From NCBI GenBank assembly GCA_905221605.1, contig CAJNDS010000347.1, forward strand, positions 62,001 through 126,000: 64,000 nucleotides of DNA, given 5' to 3'. The notes under the pieces are model-generated. The model did no database searches. It had not been told where the DNA came from and saw nothing but the letters and a program-made list of their open reading frames with translations. The position numbers and the translations under genes are program-made. Source of the stretch: Symbiodinium natans. Lineage: Eukaryota; Sar; Dinophyceae; Suessiales; Symbiodiniaceae. Below, piece after piece: positions 34,869 to 47,061 of this stretch (positions within the stretch are counted from its first letter, which is position 1; each line of letters begins with the position of its first letter).

Positions 34869-36754
34869 AGCTGGTGCTCGCTAACATTTGCCGAGCAGAT
34901 ACAGAAAACCTCATGTTGGCACCAACAGCGGGATCGTAACATCTCGCTATGCACCCAGTACCTGTCAATCATTCTAACTCTCACAGCCAGTTTCGATATC
35001 AACACGTGCGGAGGTCGGGCCAACCCGATAATTGAAGAGACAAGACAATCCCCCGTGCCTTCGAGATACTGCAAAGACCTGCATGAGCAGTGGTGTCTTC
35101 GGTGGGGGGGGGGGCAGGGGGAGATTAAACCATTTTGCAACCCTAGTCCCCGTTGTACAACCAAAGACAAAAACTTCGACATGAGAACGCCCACTTTGCA
35201 ACCGGTCTCTTTCTTTCTTTCTCTCTCTCTCTCTCTGTCTGAAGCAGGTACCTCTTTCGGCTTTTTGAGGTTTAAATTACCCGAGGACGAAATGACCCTT
35301 GCAAGTATGGGGCCTTGTATCTTATAGAACCTCTATCTGTTGAGTGGCCGATTTGGTTCACTTGCCTCCTTGGACCCGACAGGCAAAAATCTTACACAAC
35401 CTCTAAACCCTACAGCCCTAACCCCAAATGCCTTAATCCCCTAGGCTAACCCTGGGGACACAAACCCTACACTGGATCACAGTATAGTTATATACGGCGT
35501 GACACAGGGATTATTCGTTGTCCGCCCTCACAGGTCCACGCCTTATGTTGAGCGTTGTTACAGGCGTTGTTACGGATGTGCATGACTTTCCATGGTTTGG
35601 TGCAATTTGCACATTCCTTCTCAGACTGTCTAGAGGTGCCAGGCGTATCTCGACTCGTAAACGTTTTCAAGCGACCCGCAACGTCATGTGCAAAGCGATG
35701 CTTTTGAATTCTTACGATGCGCCATGACCCCTGAACGCGACGACAATGGCGAAACACCAGGAACCCTAAACTCTGCAACGCCCCCTACCACCTATGTCCT
35801 AAACCCAAGCCCCTCAGCCCTGTCGGCCAGATGCCGTGACGTTGCAGGGCTCCTATACCACTTAATTGGCTACTTCCGCGTTTCAAAAACATCGTGCGAC
35901 TGGGGACCCAGGTCCTTCCGAATATGATGAACCCCCCCCGCCCACCTTGCCTTCAACCCAGCACCCCTGAAACTACCTATGCAGCCTATGCCACAAAGTA
36001 TTCGCGACGTGACCCCCTGAACTACCCATTTCAGGCACCTTGACTTTGCGTGCTTGAGATCAGCACAGAAGGGTTCCGCGCGTTTATGGCTCGTTTGCCA
36101 GCTTAACAAATGGTGACATTTTTCTGCGAAATATATTTGGTAGTCATGCATCTGCGCACGGAATTCCAAAGCAGGATGCCGCATGGTCATCGGACAATTT
36201 GTTGGCTCAGGCTTACAACCGATCCGCAGCGTGTTCTTGGCTGGCGGCTTAGCGTGGTGCATGGCTGGGAGGAGTGGGAGTAAGAGAGAACGCAACAAAA
36301 CTAGACATGACCACCGTGCTACATTACGGCTTGGCTTCATTGGCATGCAGTCTCGCAAGGTGCACCAGAGAATTTTGTAGTTGGTGCAAGGCATCATCGA
36401 GTTGCGGCTATATGTGACTGATGGTAGTGCTTGACCACTGCAGTTCTGCTGCGGCACCTACACGCTTGTTAGTACGGAGTTGAATGCCAGGCTGCTCATT
36501 TTGTGGCCACCAGGGTCTGTCTGAGGATCAGGGGGATAGAGTCTACAAAATAGAGTCTTTGGGGGTGGGCGGAACAGGGGCTTTACATATCGAACGTATG
36601 AGTATGTCCTACAAACATGCGTGTGCATAAAGTCTTAGGTGCACGTTTGTGAACAGATATAGACATGAATAAACAATATGTCTTTACTTATATAAATACA
36701 TCTACATGCATACACGCAATAATACATCCACACATATATATGGGCCAGCATAGG

Positions 36755-37645
36755 CGCACCCCCCCCCCCCTCCCCCCCCCCCCTTGGTTCATGGTGGGTT
36801 TTGGGTACCCCCCCGCCCTCCCCTGTGGTTCATGGACTGTGGTTCATGGGTTTGTGGTTTAGGGGTTTAGGGTTAGGCTGTAGCGTTCAGGATTTTTCAC
36901 TCTGGTCCATTGGTTCATTGTGGGTTTAGAGTTTAATCAGGGTTCAAGGTTTGGGGTAATGGTAGGTTTACGGTTTCCCCTCTCCCCCCTGTGGTTCGTG
37001 CTGAGTTTACGGTTCAGGGTTCAGGGATAGAGCGGCTAAGGTTTCGGGTTTACCCTTCTCCCTCCTGTCCTTCACTGGTGGGTTTTGGTTTTAGGGCTTA
37101 GGGTTCAGGGTGCGGGGTTTAGGCAGAGGTTTCTCTGTCCTCCCCCGGGTTTTTCTGTCCTCCCCCGCTGTGGTGTTTTAGGGTTAACAGGCAGGGTTGG
37201 GGGGGGATGCCATGGGGGGGGGGGGGGCTCGATTACGCGGAACGCGGGCGCATATACACACCCACCCCCCCACCAACCCAACCAACCACCCACCCACCCA
37301 CCCACCCACTCACTCACTCACAGAGACACTCTCACTCACTCACTCACTCACTCACTCACTCACACACTCACGCACTCACTGACTGACTCACTGACTCGCT
37401 GACTCACTGACTCACTCACTTACAGACATCCTTCCATCCATCCATCCATGCACGCATGCACATGCACACACACACACACACACCTCGTAAATACATGTGT
37501 GTATATATATAGGGAGAGGGATAGGACATATTTGCACAGAACTTTTTTTGGTCAACGTATGCCTCCAAGCCATGCAGCCCCAAGCCCTGTTGTCGAAACT
37601 GGACGCTCTTCAATGCCAACTGCGGGGGGGGGGGGGGGGTGCCTC
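36755..37645. repeat. Composite low-complexity block
   Basis: In order this holds poly-C runs (36761-36783), degenerate TTTAGGG-like units (36855-37120), poly-G (37212-37227), CCCA/ACCC repeats (37258-37300), a CACT array (37303-37420) and a CCAT run (37430-37450). These are followed by a CA run (37463-37483), a TA run (37500-37511) and poly-G (37623-37639). Open frames here are repeat artefacts. Confidence 0.9.
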
Positions 37646-38369
37646 AACAGCAACCGACCTTTGAAACCGAAACAGCAAAGTCTCAGCCCAATGGCAGCAA
37701 CGTCGATAACTGCGTACTTGTACAGTGGGCTGCCATGCAAAAACTGATGACCCTGTGGTAACTATGTTGATGCCTAGGTTCTTCATCCTAAACATACCTT
37801 TAATCAGGGGTCCTATACCGCAAAAAAAGGGCGGTGAATCTATAAGGATTATTGGTTTCCGCAGTTCGTAGTATAAGAACGCTAGATATATGGGGAAGAG
37901 GCTCACCCGCGACCATCAGAAACATCGCACCTGCCACGAAAAGCGCACAGCTGCTGAACTACTTTCTCGACCACCTGCCCAAGATCCACGGGCATTTCCG
38001 AGCCGCTGCAAAGCATGCCTCGAGGATTTGCTACCGCCGCACGTGTTACCGCGAGCCCCTTGCCTGTTTGTCCTTGAGGGGGTTTTGATCCCTGCCAATA
38101 CTTGCATGAGATTTTTTTCGGCGGCGCAGGGACTCAGGACTGAGACCTTGCACAGTCAGGTTGGGATCTTTCGGGAAACTTCCAGAATCTGTCCCGGATT
38201 ACCTCCAGCAGGGGCTGGCGCCACCCGGCACATCATGAATATCAAGAGAGTCGGGGATTGCTCATCCGGAAAGCTCCATCTTTGCTGGGCTCTCTGCGTC
38301 TCTTCCTTCCTTCCTTCCTTCCGCAGCACTTGACCCTCCCGAGGGAAGGCCGCCCAATGGGCGTGCTCT

Positions 38370-38378
38370 GCGTCTCTC

Positions 38379-38430
<52 letters not shown>
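38370..38430. repeat. CT microsatellite
   Basis: A nearly perfect CT run of about 55 bases, interrupted by TGTC units. It gives spurious Leu/Ser and Arg/Glu frames. Confidence 0.9.
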
Positions 38431-38431
<1 letters not shown>

Positions 38432-38939
38432 GCAAAAAAGCTTTCAGCGAGGGGCATATGGGGGAATGCACCTCCTGACATCTCCTTTGAAAGGTTTCGC
38501 ACTGCGTTCAGGGTTTTGGGTTTGCCGCCCCCCTCGGAAGTGCTTCGGTCTTCAAGTCGGTCTCCAAAGTCACCGAGAGGTCTCAGGCAGGTCCGAGGCA
38601 AGTGACAGGCAGGTCTTTGCCAAGAACGGCTGAAAGGGGGTCTCGACTGGGTCTCGCAGGATGAGTCCAGCGTGCCCGTTCGGCAATGTTCGGACCCTCA
38701 GCTGACTGCAGAAGCGTTCCAGACTTCCTTCCTCTGCTGCCATGAAGAAAAGAAGAAAGGGCGTGGCGCCGTGTGTTGTCGCGAAGGCTTCACCAGCCAA
38801 GTACTGTAAGGTGCTAGTAGGATTTAGGGCCTAGGGTGTGGACGAAAGCCACAGGAGCATCCCGGCCTGTGCACGTAAATGGCGACAGGCAGAAAGACCG
38901 CAGCCAAACATGGAAGAATCTGGAAGCAGTGCGAGCTAT

Positions 38940-39366
38940 TTACTTCACCACGAACTTATTCATCCAGGGGCAAAGAGACTGCACGCGCTGCCGGCCCCAA
39001 CTACATCTATGAACATCCCAATTTGTGCCTGCCAGGTCAGTGTTGCCACTGTCGTCCTGCCAGGTCCAACCCACGAAGCGACTAAAGGCGAACTCCGGGG
39101 ACCCAGTTATTGCCCATCGGACCTGCAACCCTTGAAAGGCCAGAGCGTTGGACAGCGCATCTCCAATTGAGGCAATGCTGAGAAGTTGAACCCGGTAACT
39201 TGAGATGCTTGGAGCGGCAACGGAAGCCACAACCCCGATTTTCTTGATAGTCTTTCAAGCTCTTTCGGGATCTTTCCGGCTGCAGCTGAAGCAGCTCTGG
39301 CCTGCAATGGGTCATCCTCTTGCTCGTCGTTGTCCTGCAACCGCTCTTCTTCTACCAGCTCTCGCT
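38940..39366 (-). CDS. Unrecognised gene, two exons with a GT-AG join
   Basis: The first stretch (39366-39234) follows a 3' site CACAG| and reads ELVEEERLQDNDEQEDD, ASAAAGKIPKELERLSRKSG. A GT-AG join (39233-39178) restores the frame into IASIGDALSNALAFQG and, possibly beyond another intron, VRWAI and SRFVGWTWQDDSG. The acidic/helical N-terminal part suggests a linker or coiled coil. The 56-base intron is short, so the join is plausible but unproven. No family is recognised. Confidence 0.4.
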
Positions 39367-39752
39367 CTGTGCTTCAACATTTGCCTCGCTGCCAAAGCGG
39401 GCAACGAGATTATTGGAAACATTCCCGGGCCAACCCGGAACGCAGACAATATCGACATGTGTATACACAGCCGACGCGCGATTTCACATTCTCGAGTCTT
39501 ACAATACATAGGTACATGTGTGCGTGGGTCGAGGTGTAGTGCTTTAGGTTTACGGATTTCAAATGCACCCTCTTCCTTGATGCTCCCCTTCCAAAAAGGG
39601 TAGACACGCCAAGAGTTCACGATATTGGGCAGTCTACTGTCGCCGCCAAGTCTGACAACTTGCTAAGGTTCGCTTTGCTCGCATATTGGTCGGTCGCATC
39701 GAAAGGCTTCGAACCATGTCTGCAGGAGCACCGCAGCTTAGAAAGTCAGCTC

Positions 39753-40065
39753 ATCATTCCGAGTCCTCTAGCGCATCTGCCTCGTCACAATCCACCATAT
39801 CCACATCCTCCAGGCCAGTAGGTTACTGTGGTAAGCTGCAGTTCCGGAATCATGCACGCTTTGTAGTCGCTTGGAGGAGACCATTCCTCCCTCGTGCTTC
39901 AGCACAGAAGACAGAGATTGCGCTGCTTAGGCCGCTTAGACATGCTTTAGACATGCAAGACCCGTTCTCGAAATGTGAGCTCCAAAGACTCCGCGGGCCC
40001 CCATCGCCAGCCATGGTGGAGTGCATCCGACACAGCACCATCCATTTGGACACCGGCCTGCTCAT
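39753..40065 (-). CDS. C-terminal end of an unrecognised protein with acidic tail
   Basis: The last stretch, after CTGGCCTGGAG| (about 39809-39753), reads DVDMVDCDEADALEDSE and then a stop. Upstream on the same strand, 40065-39874 reads HSTMAGDGGPRSLWSSHFEN and FCAEARGRNGLLQ. A GC-AG intron of about 63 bases would join GLLQ to DVDM in phase. An acidic C-terminal tail is common in nuclear proteins. The plus-strand 140-codon frame over the same bases is less protein-like. Confidence 0.35.
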
Positions 40066-40879
40066 CAGAGGCCAGTGGATTCAGCCTTGGCGCCCCGGGT
40101 TGAAGTAAGAGAAGATTATCTGAATCTAAGCATCGCATTCAGATGTCGCCACACCACCATCTACGCTTGCCATCGCGGACTCACCCAACGAATCCTACGA
40201 TAGGAACTGCCTGAACCCAACGCTGTCCCACACATCCCACACCTGCCGCCACTGCATCTCCGAGCGGCCCGAAACGGCCCTGGCCCCTCTCAGCCATGGG
40301 GCAACCCTGGCAGCAAGCCCAGGTTCGAGCTGCACTCCGGGCCCCCTACGTCCGGTCTTTCAGGGATGGGAGGGGGGGATGTGAAGGGATGTGAAGGGTC
40401 TTCATCGTGCATGGAGGGTGCAAGTGGCTTCGTGGCTTCAAGGTGGGAACCTGTTGTGCCAGCCTGGTATCGCCTGGGCCGGTCGCTTTGGAGCAGCACC
40501 AAGACGCGCCTGGGCGGACGCCAGCTTCTGTAAATCTCAGCTTGGGCAAGCAGCTTGGGGCTACGAAGAACTCTGAGAAGGGCTTTGCATTTTGATTTGC
40601 AAATAATTAAACGAAACTAAGCGAAAGTAGATGCGGCTACATGGGCTGAACACGCTTCAAGCACCAGCTGGTCGTATCCTAATGGGCCTTGAGAACGAAA
40701 CTACTGCTGTAGACCATGTGCAGCTGCAGTGCATGGTTAGTGGGCTTAGCCCTCTGTTGCAAGCTTTCAGGTGGATTGACACGAATGGCCTGCATTAACT
40801 GCATTCGACAGGGGTTCTGGAACAACACTTCTCATTTCTCATTGTAGCTTTCTTTCCGCGATGCGCAGCATCCTTTACC

Positions 40880-41155
40880 CTAACACCAGAAATCAAGCTG
40901 TGGGAGTTCGCCGATATAGCTTCTGTGTTTAAACTGCCTGTGCTGAAGCTGTATGCTCAACCCCGCAGCGTGCAATCCAGCTTCTGTGACGGGGTGAGAG
41001 ACTGCCCAGATATGCAGCACCACCACCTCAGGCTGAAGTAGCTCGCGCAATAGGAGTTTGCACTTCATTCGCAGCTCAGCTGGACCAGGCAGTCTACCAA
41101 TCTGCTCATTATGACAAGCCCAACCTGCAACCCACTCTAACACGAAGTCCAACAA
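40880..41155 (-). CDS. Unrecognised exon-like stretch
   Basis: A 91-codon minus-strand frame contains LDFVLEWVAGWACHNEQIG, ELRMKCKLLLRELLQ and PEVVVLHIWAVSHPVTEA. The amphipathic helix pattern and the lack of stops upstream suggest a real exon, perhaps helical-repeat. No family is recognised. Confidence 0.35.
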   Translation of the reverse strand: MLDFVLEWVAGWACHNEQIGRLPGPAELRMKCKLLLRELLQPEVVVLHIWAVSHPVTEAGLHAAGLSIQLQHRQFKHRSYIGELPQLDFWC

Positions 41156-41509
41156 ACAGGAGCAGTTTACACCGAGCCCGCAGCAATCTTTTTGAGTTTC
41201 TGTTACACCGTAAACAAATGGAACATTGGCCGGCCTTCAATCAAGGAATCAACCTAAAATATTGGCCGGCCTCCCACGGACCCAGTAGCTCGTAGCTTTG
41301 AATGTCTACTACCTTGACTGCAGCCCCTCAGTTCTGCTTTTACTTTAGCATTCCATGTTTCAGGTCGTGGCAAGTATGCTTAGGGGCCCAATGTGCTTAA
41401 TTAGGGGCCAAGGTGTCCGACAGATCCGGGGTTCTATAGAGCAGGAGCAGGTCCTGTCATGCTGCTTTTGGCGATGGTGTCCAGTGCACGCTAGGTCTGG
41501 GCATGTTGC

Positions 41510-42047
41510 CTAGTGGTCTAACCAAAATATGGAACGAAAATACAACTTGTGTTCCGAGTCGTCGCTTTTGAAGGGAAGGTGCATGTCGCGGCTTGATGTC
41601 GTCCAACGTACAAGTGCCGCTCTACTTCGCACTGATTTATGCATTGGCATGAAGCGCAAGAAAAATCTCGAACCCCTCAACACATCCGAAGAAGCCCTGA
41701 CGATGTTTTCAAAACATCCGTCCGTAAAGCTTTGACAGCCAAGGCCATGGCTCGTCCACCCTTGGATCTTGCTGCTGCCGGAGGCAGCGGCGCCAGGTTT
41801 GGGCAAAGTAGGCTTCCACGTGGTCCTGAAATGATGACCAGCCGGCTTGGACGGCTGCTACCATGGAATCGGGACTCAACCCACCACATGGAGACAAAAG
41901 AGCTGTTGAGCAGCAGCTTACGATGGCCCTGCAAGCCCCTGAGTCCCTGACAGCCGCATAAGCCGGCCATGATGCCTTCAGGGGGCAACAATGTGACGGA
42001 GGAGACAGCACACACTGCGCATGGTTTCTCCGAAAGTGCACATGCAA
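41510..42047 (-). CDS. Unrecognised exon fragments
   Basis: The minus strand reads SMVAAVQAGWSSFQDHVEAY and AQTWRRCLRQQQDPR (about 41890-41740). Further on it reads NIVRASSDVLRGSRFFLRF (about 41710-41650). The two stretches are in different frames and would need an intron between them. They probably belong to the same minus-strand gene as the neighbouring stretches at 42.7 and 41.0 kb, but this is not shown. Confidence 0.33.
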
Positions 42048-42654
42048 TGTGGCCGTGTGCTACTCGTAACTACAAGACATCATGAGGCTTGTGGCAGGAC
42101 CGCATGCCTCGAAAGCAGAGCGGAAGGCGACTTCATGCCAGCGGAGAAGGCGCTTCTCAGTATCAGGGCCGCAAATCATGTCTAACAGCTTCCTAAACTA
42201 AGCCAAGCCACAGCTGGCTTCATTGAGCCTATCGGTATCGGGTTGCAGCTACTGTGTCATCATGCCTGCCTCAAGGGCTGCATTCAAGGAAGACCTTTGG
42301 AGGATAAAGCCATTGCTGCAAGCACTCATGCCACTCCGATCTAATTCTGTTCTCTCAGCCGCCCTTCCCAAAAAAGCATTTGTACTCTCTGCCGGCCTCC
42401 ACACACAAAGTCCCCAGCAAAGCAGCCTCTTCGAACAGTGATTTTGCTTGTATGGCATGTAACGTCCCCCAGCGGTGGGGAGTGAGCTACAATCTACGAT
42501 GGCCACAGGAATGAGCAGGATAAAAGCAGTGTGGTGCGACATGGTCGGGTTTTAGCGAAGAGAGGGTAGCGATGAGAGGGGACACAAGCATCATCAACAA
42601 CAGAACGGTATGCTGAGTGAATGCTGATACGTGAGATCTGCGACATATTGTCGG

Positions 42655-42840
42655 TCACTGTATTTGGCTGAGCCCCGCTTTTGAATACTTCCGTGCCTTC
42701 TGTGGAAGAATAGCAAACATAAATGCAGCTAGGCGAGAATGATGCAAACCCTGTTGCCGCACTACACTCCAGCTCATATCGGCAAGCAGCGAAGCTGCTC
42801 TTTGCCTCAAAAAGCGGTGACCCATATCCCCGTTAGCCAA
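42655..42840 (-). CDS. Unrecognised exon-like stretch
   Basis: A 61-codon minus-strand frame reads DMGHRFLRQRAASLLADMSW, then RLAAFMFAILPQKARKYS. It is helix-rich and protein-like, without a recognised domain. Confidence 0.3.
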   Translation of the reverse strand: MANGDMGHRFLRQRAASLLADMSWSVVRQQGLHHSRLAAFMFAILPQKARKYSKAGLSQIQ

Positions 42841-43572
42841 CTCTTCTTGTTGTAAAACTCATCCGCGCAATTTGTGCAGCCTGCACGCATTGCTTTGATA
42901 GCTACGATCGCATTTCAAACTGCGTTTTTTCTGGATCTGTCCTTGTGATTGTGTCAGTCGGTTCAGCAATAATAGCTATGCCGGGTCTCCACGAAACCTT
43001 TTCAGTTCAGCATGCGGAAAAACCCTTGGGTTTTAGGTGCTTGCACTGTGCTTTCCGCACGAAACTCAAGATAACATTTCTCAGAGTTGCCTGCGTCTCA
43101 GGCATGCGAACCGATAAACCCTACGAGCAGCAAACGCAGAACAAAAAAAATGAAATCCAACCAGAAACCACGTCAGATTGCCTTAGCTGTAGACTTGTAG
43201 CCAGAACGAACCTACAAGGTTCTCCAGTTCCCAGATGTTCCCAGCTAAGTCGGGCCTGTATCCTGCGAAGTGCTACAAGGCCCTTCGCGGCGGCCTGCGT
43301 GACGCTCTTGCAGTCTCTGATCGCATGTGGAGGTATACGTCAAGTTGCAGCATGCTCGTCTGCTCTCGTTCGGTGCATGTCTATACCAGGGAAAGTGAGA
43401 TGATACGGAGATGGGAAAGTTGCTTTCGCACTGCCGATGACGACTGGCACCCTGGTCTGCCCAGAGCTCGCCTCCAGTCTTACGCCAGCTGCGTCCACGC
43501 CACTCAGGCGTGGCCAGAACGCCTTCACTTGGCTGCTTGCAAGCTTGACGTGCTAACGGTTGCAAGGAGCAG

Positions 43573-44438
43573 CTACCAATGCATGCGGCATGCTCGTAGC
43601 TCGCTCGAAGCGAGGCACAGCCCCGCCTTGGCAGCTCGTTGAATCGACTCCTCGAGCATTTCCTCTGAACAATTCATCGTTAAATGGGCTGGACGTGTTT
43701 GGTGACAAGAGTCAGAAGGCTGGGCTATCAAGATCTGGCTTACAGGAACGTGGAGGGATCGCAGGGCCACAGCCATTCCTATAGCCAGGGTCTGCGATGC
43801 GTCCTCGGCCATGTCATCAACGAGGTCTCCTTCGCCACATCCTGCAAACAAGAATGGGCCACCAAGATTCAAGAGTGATTCAAGGACCTCGCCATGCTTG
43901 ACGTAGCATGACGTAGCCATGAAGGAGCACACCACGATACACCAATGCCGGGCCGAGGCGCTTCGGATCTCTGCCATGTCTGCTTGCATGCCTGCAGACT
44001 CCCAAGGCCTCCAGCAGCACAAACGGTTTAAAACGAAGTAAACTGTAGACTTGGGGGTGTTTCCTTAACTGACCCTTCTCAGCCCATGGAGAGTCCGATC
44101 TTAATCCCAGCAACGCCAGGAGATTTCCGAGATCGCCATCTTCGTTGAGCCAGCGCGACCTGGGCACTGAAGAACTTGGGGCTTATTGAAGGCATCAGCT
44201 GCACCCGAACGCCGTGGCACATCAGCTGACAAGCTCTTGCAAATAGGGTGCTCAAACGTTCTTGCCAGCTCCTGCGGGGCATGACAGTGCACTTTGGGGA
44301 TGGAAGGGAGCAAAGGGAGCATTTGGCATTTGACCACCTTCTTCTGAGGTCGCCTCCGCCCACTCCCCGCTCTGCCCCCGGCACTGGTCCTCGAGGCTTG
44401 AGGAGAGTAGCTCCTCCAGCTGCGCCAGCGCTGCGGCG
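43573..44438 (-). CDS. Unrecognised gene, probable N terminus and several exons
   Basis: A minus-strand ATG at about 44438 opens MADAAALAQLEELLSSSLED, which looks like a true N terminus. After a 3' site CATGCCCCGCAG| the next exon begins near 44276. Another begins after TTCAGTGCCCAG| near 44160 with SRWLNEDGDLGNLLALLGL and HPQVYSLLRFKPFVLLEAL. Further left are FAGCGEGDLVDDMAEDASQT (about 43850-43780) and NCSEEMLEESIQRAAKAGL (about 43680-43610). The helical N terminus recalls HEAT-repeat transport proteins, but no specific family can be claimed. The gene may continue to 41 kb. Confidence 0.4.
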
Positions 44439-44549
44439 TCCGCCATTCGGGGACACTGATGTTGACTTCTTTGTGTTGTGCTTTTTGTTCTTCTGTTTTT
44501 CATCTTCTTCTTCTTGTTCTTCTACGGGGCTTGAGGAGTAGGGAAGTTT

Positions 44550-44584
44550 TGTTGTTCATCTCTCTCTCTCTCTCTCTCCCTCCC
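44550..44584. repeat. TC microsatellite
   Basis: A TC run of about 22 bases just upstream of the candidate gene start at 44438 (minus strand). Confidence 0.8.
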
Positions 44585-45705
44585 TGTTTCATTTTTGCAG
44601 TGTTTAAAAGGGAAGGAGTGGAAGTTTTGAGGGTTTGTAGGGCTGACGGGCCCTATTTACCGCCTTGCGTACATGGGGTTAGGGCCAGGGTTTAGAGGAG
44701 GCAATGGGGGGGCTTCTTCTTGGGCTGATGTTGAAGCGTTTTGTCGCAGGATCATGGTCGCCATGGCCGTAGCTGAGCGAGTGACGCGCAAGAAAGAGAA
44801 GGTTGATACACACATACAGCTACTAAACAGCGAGGGTTCCAAAGCCCATGTGCCTCAACTCGGCAACAGCGAGGTCGCAGGTAGCAACATCCCCGCAGCA
44901 GCAAATACTTTGTGATGATTTCTTTGTTAGTTATCCGTCGTTGCCTCGGGCCGTCGTGTCTCAGCCAGAACCCTTAAGTGCATTTTGTTGAGCTTGTTCA
45001 CAAGACCAGGGGGTTGGGTTCCCGGGTTAGGGTATGTTAGGGTGCCAACATCGGCTTCCTGACTGAACAAGGCACTCCCGAACTCACGTTGGACATGCTG
45101 ATATGTAGCATCTTCTTCTCTTGGACAATAATGCGGCCGTGTCGACGGCAGGAATTGCGCAGAGAGCCCACCAAAACTTGGTTACATGACTGAGCAACAC
45201 ACTCCCGAATTCACCGTTCGAGTTCGACATGCACTTATGCTGTTTTGGCTCATGGGCACCTTGTTTTGTGTTTTTCTGCCTGAAGTTGGGGTGCCCCGCC
45301 TAGCCGACCGGCATCCTCTAGCGACTGACGTTAAGACTGACATTCGCGAGAGGTTCTGCCACCTTTTCGCAGGCACATGCTATGCAAATCTCCCAGCTGA
45401 GCAATGACATAGCATTGCAATCACCTGCAAAGACCGGCCCCCGAGGAGACCTCGGCCCTTGACCAGTTTCCCCTCAAAGACGGCGCAGGGCTCAGGACAT
45501 CTCAGGACAACTGGTGTAAACCCGCGTGGCCCTGAAGCGAGGGTGTGGGTTCAGAGGGTTCGAATGCTTGTGAGCCTTGCCGTCTTCGCATCTTGCCCAA
45601 CCAGAAAAGCACAAACTTGTCAGAGTCTGCACAGGTCTTGCTTTAGACATGCAGCTTCTGAAAAGTGTACAGGGATGGAGTCATGTAACATGTAAGCTTT
45701 CAGGT

Positions 45706-46367
45706 TCGCGGTTTGCACTCGGGGCCACTAGGGCATGGCCTACGGCAATGTGGGGGATCAGCTGAAGCAGACTTTGGCTGGTCTGTGCAACACAGTCAGG
45801 GTTTTCTACACCGGGACGAGCGATGGGATGCCATCTACGCTCATCCCCACTTGCGCGATCGTGATCGCGGGGTGCCAGCCACCTTCTTCTTCATGATCCT
45901 GCTGCAGCACTTGGTAGTCTGATCAGTGTACGATCCATCACGCTGGCTGTCATTTTCTCGCTTACAGCTGCCCTTCTCTAGCAAGGAAGGGAAGAAAACG
46001 GATGACGACAGCGCTTCGCATGTGATTTCAAGCCTTGTGTGGCATGGAGGCATGTGACCATACATGTCGCGCCGCGCTTCACATCGATAGCAAGCCGAAG
46101 ATCCTGCCCTGCACAAGCCCCCAACAACCGGCACTCCTCTTTTGCACCTTCCGCTTTGGAGAAGTCTGCTTCTGCTTCCTCCACTTCTTGGCTGCCTGGC
46201 AGTTCCGCAGCCAACTTTCCCACAACTTCGAGCACATGCCTGCAGTGCTTTGGTTGGGTGTGCCAAAGACCCAACGGCATGACCCAAACCTGTAAATCTC
46301 GCGCCAAGTGGGAAACGGTCCCAGAACACTGAAGCAAAACGACGTCTGACAATGCTACCTGTCGCAC
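45706..46367 (-). CDS. Unrecognised gene, exon fragments
   Basis: The main stretch (46367-45978) reads DLQVWVMPLGLWHTQPKH, VLEVVGKLAAELPGSQEVEE and EECRLLGACAGQDLRLAIDV. A later one (about 45905-45800) reads DHEEEGGWHPAITIAQVGM. Both are strongly protein-like, on the minus strand and in different frames. The 162-codon frame that overlaps them is a shadow. No family is recognised. Confidence 0.36.
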
Positions 46368-46412
46368 TGCACTAAGGCCAACAGGAGTTCAAAGTGGCAA
46401 GGCCTTCAACTC

Positions 46413-46901
46413 TCAATACCCAAGACCTGAAGCCGCTAAAGCCAGCACGCATACATGACACATGCTATGAGCAGCACGAAGTTGTGTGACTGGCACCCTC
46501 TGATTGCGGCGGTGACTTGTTGCCGCTCTTTGGAGGACTGGTCCTACAACTGACAAACTATTTTGAAAGCAACGGAAAAGGAGCGTGGACTTCAACCAAT
46601 CGCTTGAAGCCCAGGTCCCAAGGAAGAACCGGTGTAAGCCTGTCATATCCTGCCATAGTTTGCACCGAGGCGCCACGCGTGCCATGCGGCCCAGACTGCG
46701 AGCCGCAGGTGCATCCTCTCTATGTGAAAAACCAGGGAAGACGGAAGTCTCAGGACAAGGACTCGAGGCAAGACTCGGGCTGCCGGGAATGGTCTTGCGA
46801 CACAAAGGGCAAAGCTTCCATTTCAGGTCTATGACAAAACCAAGCCGAAACTTTCCATACACCCCCAGAGCCTTATGTAGTGTTTCCTCGGCCAGCTTCA
46901 T
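46413..46901 (-). CDS. Unrecognised exon-like stretch
   Basis: The minus strand is open for 162 codons. It contains KLAEETLHKALGVYGKF, CPLCRKTIPG and LWQDMTGLHRFFLGTWASSD. A single CPLC pair is not enough to claim a zinc-binding domain. The long length may include intron read-through. Confidence 0.25.
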   Translation of the reverse strand: MKLAEETLHKALGVYGKFRLGFVIDLKWKLCPLCRKTIPGSPSLASSPCPETSVFPGFSHREDAPAARSLGRMARVAPRCKLWQDMTGLHRFFLGTWASSDWLKSTLLFRCFQNSLSVVGPVLQRAATSHRRNQRVPVTQLRAAHSMCHVCVLALAASGLGY

Positions 46902-47061
46902 GTCTGCGGCCTGCCAGCAGAATGTTCGTAAGTTTTGTTGCTTGGTGTTGAACGCTCAGGTGATGCTGCAAGTCACAACTCCCACAGCATGAGTGACGAA
47001 CATGGGGCTCATCAATCATCCGCATCCTTCACGTCTCAGCTGGCATGGCGAGCCCTCTGGC

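Larger units (their letters stand above)
34870..38900. other. Repeat-rich, probably gene-poor stretch
   Basis: No convincing exon was found. The 195-codon minus-strand frame at 35870-36457 is not protein-like. The stretch contains degenerate CCCTAAA/TTTAGGG motifs (35397-35475 and 36855-37120), several poly-C/poly-G runs, tetranucleotide arrays and CT microsatellites. Confidence 0.45.

Noticed and set aside
35870-36457. 195-codon minus-strand open frame
   Set aside because: Composition is not protein-like, no motif, and it lies in a repeat-rich gene-poor stretch.
45236-45256. TTTTGGCTCA, shared with the dinoflagellate spliced leader
   Set aside because: Only ten contiguous bases match; this can occur by chance in a window this size, and no intronless gene follows.
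46790-46830. CPLC pair as a zinc ribbon
   Set aside because: No second Cys pair lies at a suitable distance.
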